DNA of 6,041 nucleotides from Candidatus Jordarchaeum madagascarense (GTDB lineage Archaea > Asgardarchaeota > Jordiarchaeia > Jordiarchaeales > Jordiarchaeaceae), in the NCBI GenBank assembly GCA_019056875.1, contig DXJA01000028.1, forward strand, positions 1-6,041. The letters are read 5' to 3'. Positions 4,593-6,041 of this stretch are shown in pieces. The notes beneath the pieces are model-generated. The model searched no databases and was not told the DNA's origin. It worked only from the letters and a program-made list of their open reading frames with translations. Both the position numbers and the translations under genes were made by a program. Numbering within the stretch: the first letter of the stretch is position 1; every line of letters begins with the position of its first letter.

Positions 4593-5894
4593 TTATTCTT
4601 CAGCCGATCTGGGGGTTAGGCTACTCTTTTGAAGCTCCAAAACCTTTTGTTCATACTTTTTAACTACAATGTCAAGAATTCTAGAAGCTATCACTCGCTT
4701 TGGACTTAGGGGAATGTGTGTAACTTCACCGCTTTTGTCAATTATATATACTTCGTTGCTGTTAGATGCAAAACCTGCATTTTCCTTTGAGATATCATTG
4801 GCTACTATCATGTCTAGATTCGCCTTCTTGATTTTGTTTAAAGCACAGGTTATCAATTGCTCCTTAGCGATGTTATATTCCGCCTTAAATCCCACCAGAA
4901 AGATGTCTGGTGCAACCTCTTTGGCTTTTTCAATCACTTTGGGCAAAGGAACGAATTTAACTGCGAAATCCTTTTTACCTGACGGAGTTTTTGCATCAAT
5001 CTTTGTATCAGGACCGTAATCGCTGACCGCCGCGGTTGAAATCATTATATCGTAATGCTCTTTCTTTAGATTTGTAACCACGGCCTCAAGCATGTCTCGC
5101 GTCGACTCTACACTCACAACTTTAGCCAGTGGAGGGGGTTCCACCGTACCTGGCCCGTACACTAGGGTTACTTCCGCTCCCCTTTGTATGCTTGAGATCG
5201 CCAGAGAAACACCCATTTTTCCGGAACTAGGGTTGCTAATGAACCGAACAGCGTCTATATATTCTCTGGTGGGGCCCGCTGTAATCAGCACTCTTAAACC
5301 CTTCATATCCTTGGGTCTTGTTAAAACCTCTAAAACATAAGCTACGATGGTATCTATGTGTGCAATCTTTGCCTTACCCTCTTCAAATCTTGGACCCACG
5401 AATTCCATACCTAAAGATCTTAAACGATTAATATTATCAAGTACAATTGGATGACGAAACATAGACTCATGCATAGCAGGAACTATTACTATAGGAATAC
5501 CGGCACCTACAGCACTACTAACCACGGTTGTTGGAGGAGTATCATCTATCCCGTAAGCTATCTTGCTAATTGTATTGGCGGTTGCAGGAGCAACAAGAAC
5601 CAGTGAAGCAGTGTCGGGATGGTCACCGGCCAGAGATATGTGTTCCACCTTTCCCGTCAGTTGAGTCACCACGGGGTTCCCCGTCGCCCATTCCATCAAA
5701 TCCGGAGTAATGAGTTTGGTGGCTGCTGGTGACATTACCGCGTAAACTTCTGCTCCGTCTCTCATCAGCTCCCTTGCTATTATAGGGCATTCCATAGCCG
5801 CTACGCTGCCCGTTATACAGAGGACAATCTTTTTTCCCTTCAGAACCTCGCTTTTGGTTCCTATAATCTGTTTCGATGTATGTTTGTTTAGCAA
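4593..5894 (-). CDS. coaBC: Bifunctional phosphopantothenoylcysteine decarboxylase / phosphopantothenate-cysteine ligase
   Basis: This 433-residue enzyme (also called Dfp) makes 4'-phosphopantetheine for coenzyme A: it ligates cysteine to phosphopantothenate and decarboxylates the product, using FMN. The N-terminal CoaC flavoprotein domain (about 18-190) has LCITGSVAA (25-33), the catalytic His85 in VEHISLA, APATAN (102-107), PAMHESMF (139-146) and the archaeal-type FEEGKAKIA (170-178). The CoaB Rossmann-like domain (about 199-415) has ITAGPTREYID (204-214), SNPSSGKMG (220-228), AAVSDY (288-293), VGFKAE (334-339) and VANDIS (364-369). Length and domain order match archaeal homologues. The start is TTG at 5894, supported by the N-terminal SKQIIGTKSEVLKGKKIV, which resembles archaeal relatives; no better in-frame start is seen. 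Only a weak GGGGT precedes it, and a TATA-like box lies about 35 bases upstream, so the transcript may be nearly leaderless. No panK-type or other CoA genes are in view. Confidence 0.95.
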   Translation of the reverse strand: MLNKHTSKQIIGTKSEVLKGKKIVLCITGSVAAMECPIIARELMRDGAEVYAVMSPAATKLITPDLMEWATGNPVVTQLTGKVEHISLAGDHPDTASLVLVAPATANTISKIAYGIDDTPPTTVVSSAVGAGIPIVIVPAMHESMFRHPIVLDNINRLRSLGMEFVGPRFEEGKAKIAHIDTIVAYVLEVLTRPKDMKGLRVLITAGPTREYIDAVRFISNPSSGKMGVSLAISSIQRGAEVTLVYGPGTVEPPPLAKVVSVESTRDMLEAVVTNLKKEHYDIMISTAAVSDYGPDTKIDAKTPSGKKDFAVKFVPLPKVIEKAKEVAPDIFLVGFKAEYNIAKEQLITCALNKIKKANLDMIVANDISKENAGFASNSNEVYIIDKSGEVTHIPLSPKRVIASRILDIVVKKYEQKVLELQKSSLTPRSAEE

Positions 5895-5924
5895 ATTACA
5901 ACCCCAATTCGGCTTAGAGTGCCG

Positions 5925-5934
5925 CTTAAATAGC
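5925..5934 (-). promoter_or_regulatory. TATA-like box of coaBC
   Basis: On the minus strand this reads GCTATTTAAG, centred about 35 bases before the TTG start at 5894. Transcription starting about 26 bases downstream would give a leader of about nine bases, which fits the absence of a strong Shine-Dalgarno site. An identical box in the opposite orientation lies at 5970-5979. Confidence 0.45.
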
Positions 5935-5953
5935 TTACGGTACTCCTTGAGTT

Positions 5954-5968
5954 GTTTAAAAATTAAAC
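5954..5968. repeat. Short dyad GTTTAA-AAA-TTAAAC between two outward promoters
   Basis: A perfect 6+6 base inverted repeat with a 3-base spacer lies between the two outward-facing TATA-like boxes at 5925-5934 and 5970-5979. Its position suits an operator for a dimeric regulator acting on both promoters. In such AT-rich sequence it could also arise by chance. Confidence 0.25.
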
Positions 5969-5969
5969 T

Positions 5970-5979
5970 GCTATTTAAG
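5970..5979 (+). promoter_or_regulatory. Candidate rightward TATA-like box for a gene beyond the right edge
   Basis: GCTATTTAAG is an exact inverted copy of the coaBC box. A transcript would begin near 6000 and run off the window. No convincing coding start lies between 5980 and 6041: the ATG at 5988 opens only seven codons. If the box is real, the gene starts at or after the edge. I see nothing else in 5980-6041. Confidence 0.3.
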
Positions 5980-6041
5980 TTTTAGGCATGAAAAGAATAG
6001 ATACAACATAAAATACTGAAAATATTTATTTTTCTCCAAAT

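Noticed and set aside
4669..5340. Plus-strand open frames inside coaBC (4669-5019 and 5092-5340)
   Set aside because: They are antisense shadows of a strongly conserved enzyme and show no recognisable motif.
5988..6041. Possible small genes at the right edge (ATG at 5988 on the plus strand; open frames entering from the edge on the minus strand)
   Set aside because: The plus frame ends after seven codons. The minus frames stop after about 20 codons in AT-rich sequence with no motif.

Overview
The window looks like a piece of an archaeal chromosome of low to moderate GC. The evidence is a CoaBC (Dfp) with archaeal-type motifs (PAMH instead of the bacterial PxMN, and an EEGKAKIA segment), a stand-alone lipoate-ligase C-terminal domain protein (LplB type), a KaiC/RAD55-like RecA-fold protein, TATA-like boxes about 25-35 bases before several starts, and mixed GTG/TTG/ATG starts, some with strong Shine-Dalgarno sites and some nearly leaderless. 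A Bathyarchaeia- or Asgard-like lineage would fit, but the sequence alone does not settle it.

Layout from left to right. A possible N-terminal fragment of a minus-strand gene runs off the left edge (1-141). Two plus-strand genes follow: a 329-residue acidic coiled-coil protein (321-1310) and a KaiC/RAD55-like protein (1413-2129) whose nucleotide-binding motifs are degenerate. The latter converges on a minus-strand hisG (2183-3163), with an AT-rich hairpin in the 53-base gap. hisG is divergent from a plus-strand pair: a 314-residue cytosolic M23-like (duplicated hybrid motif) protein (3354-4298), and a 90-residue LplB-like protein (4303-4575) four bases downstream behind a strong Shine-Dalgarno site. 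That pair converges on coaBC (4593-5894, minus), with only 17 bases between the stops. The right edge (5895-6041) is a probable divergent promoter region with two identical outward-facing TTTAAG boxes.

How the genes work together. Two are core cofactor or amino-acid biosynthesis genes: hisG for the first step of histidine synthesis and coaBC for coenzyme A synthesis. Neither has pathway neighbours in view. The M23-like gene and lplB form a tight two-gene operon with no lipoate-ligase catalytic domain in the window. The coiled-coil and KaiC-like genes are co-directional, 102 bases apart, and may form a scaffold/signalling pair. The least ordinary items are the probable pseudo-ATPase, the non-secreted M23-like protein with an unrecognised C-terminal half next to lplB, and the paired outward TTTAAG boxes in both divergent intergenic regions. 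I see no mobile element, CRISPR array, rRNA or tRNA.
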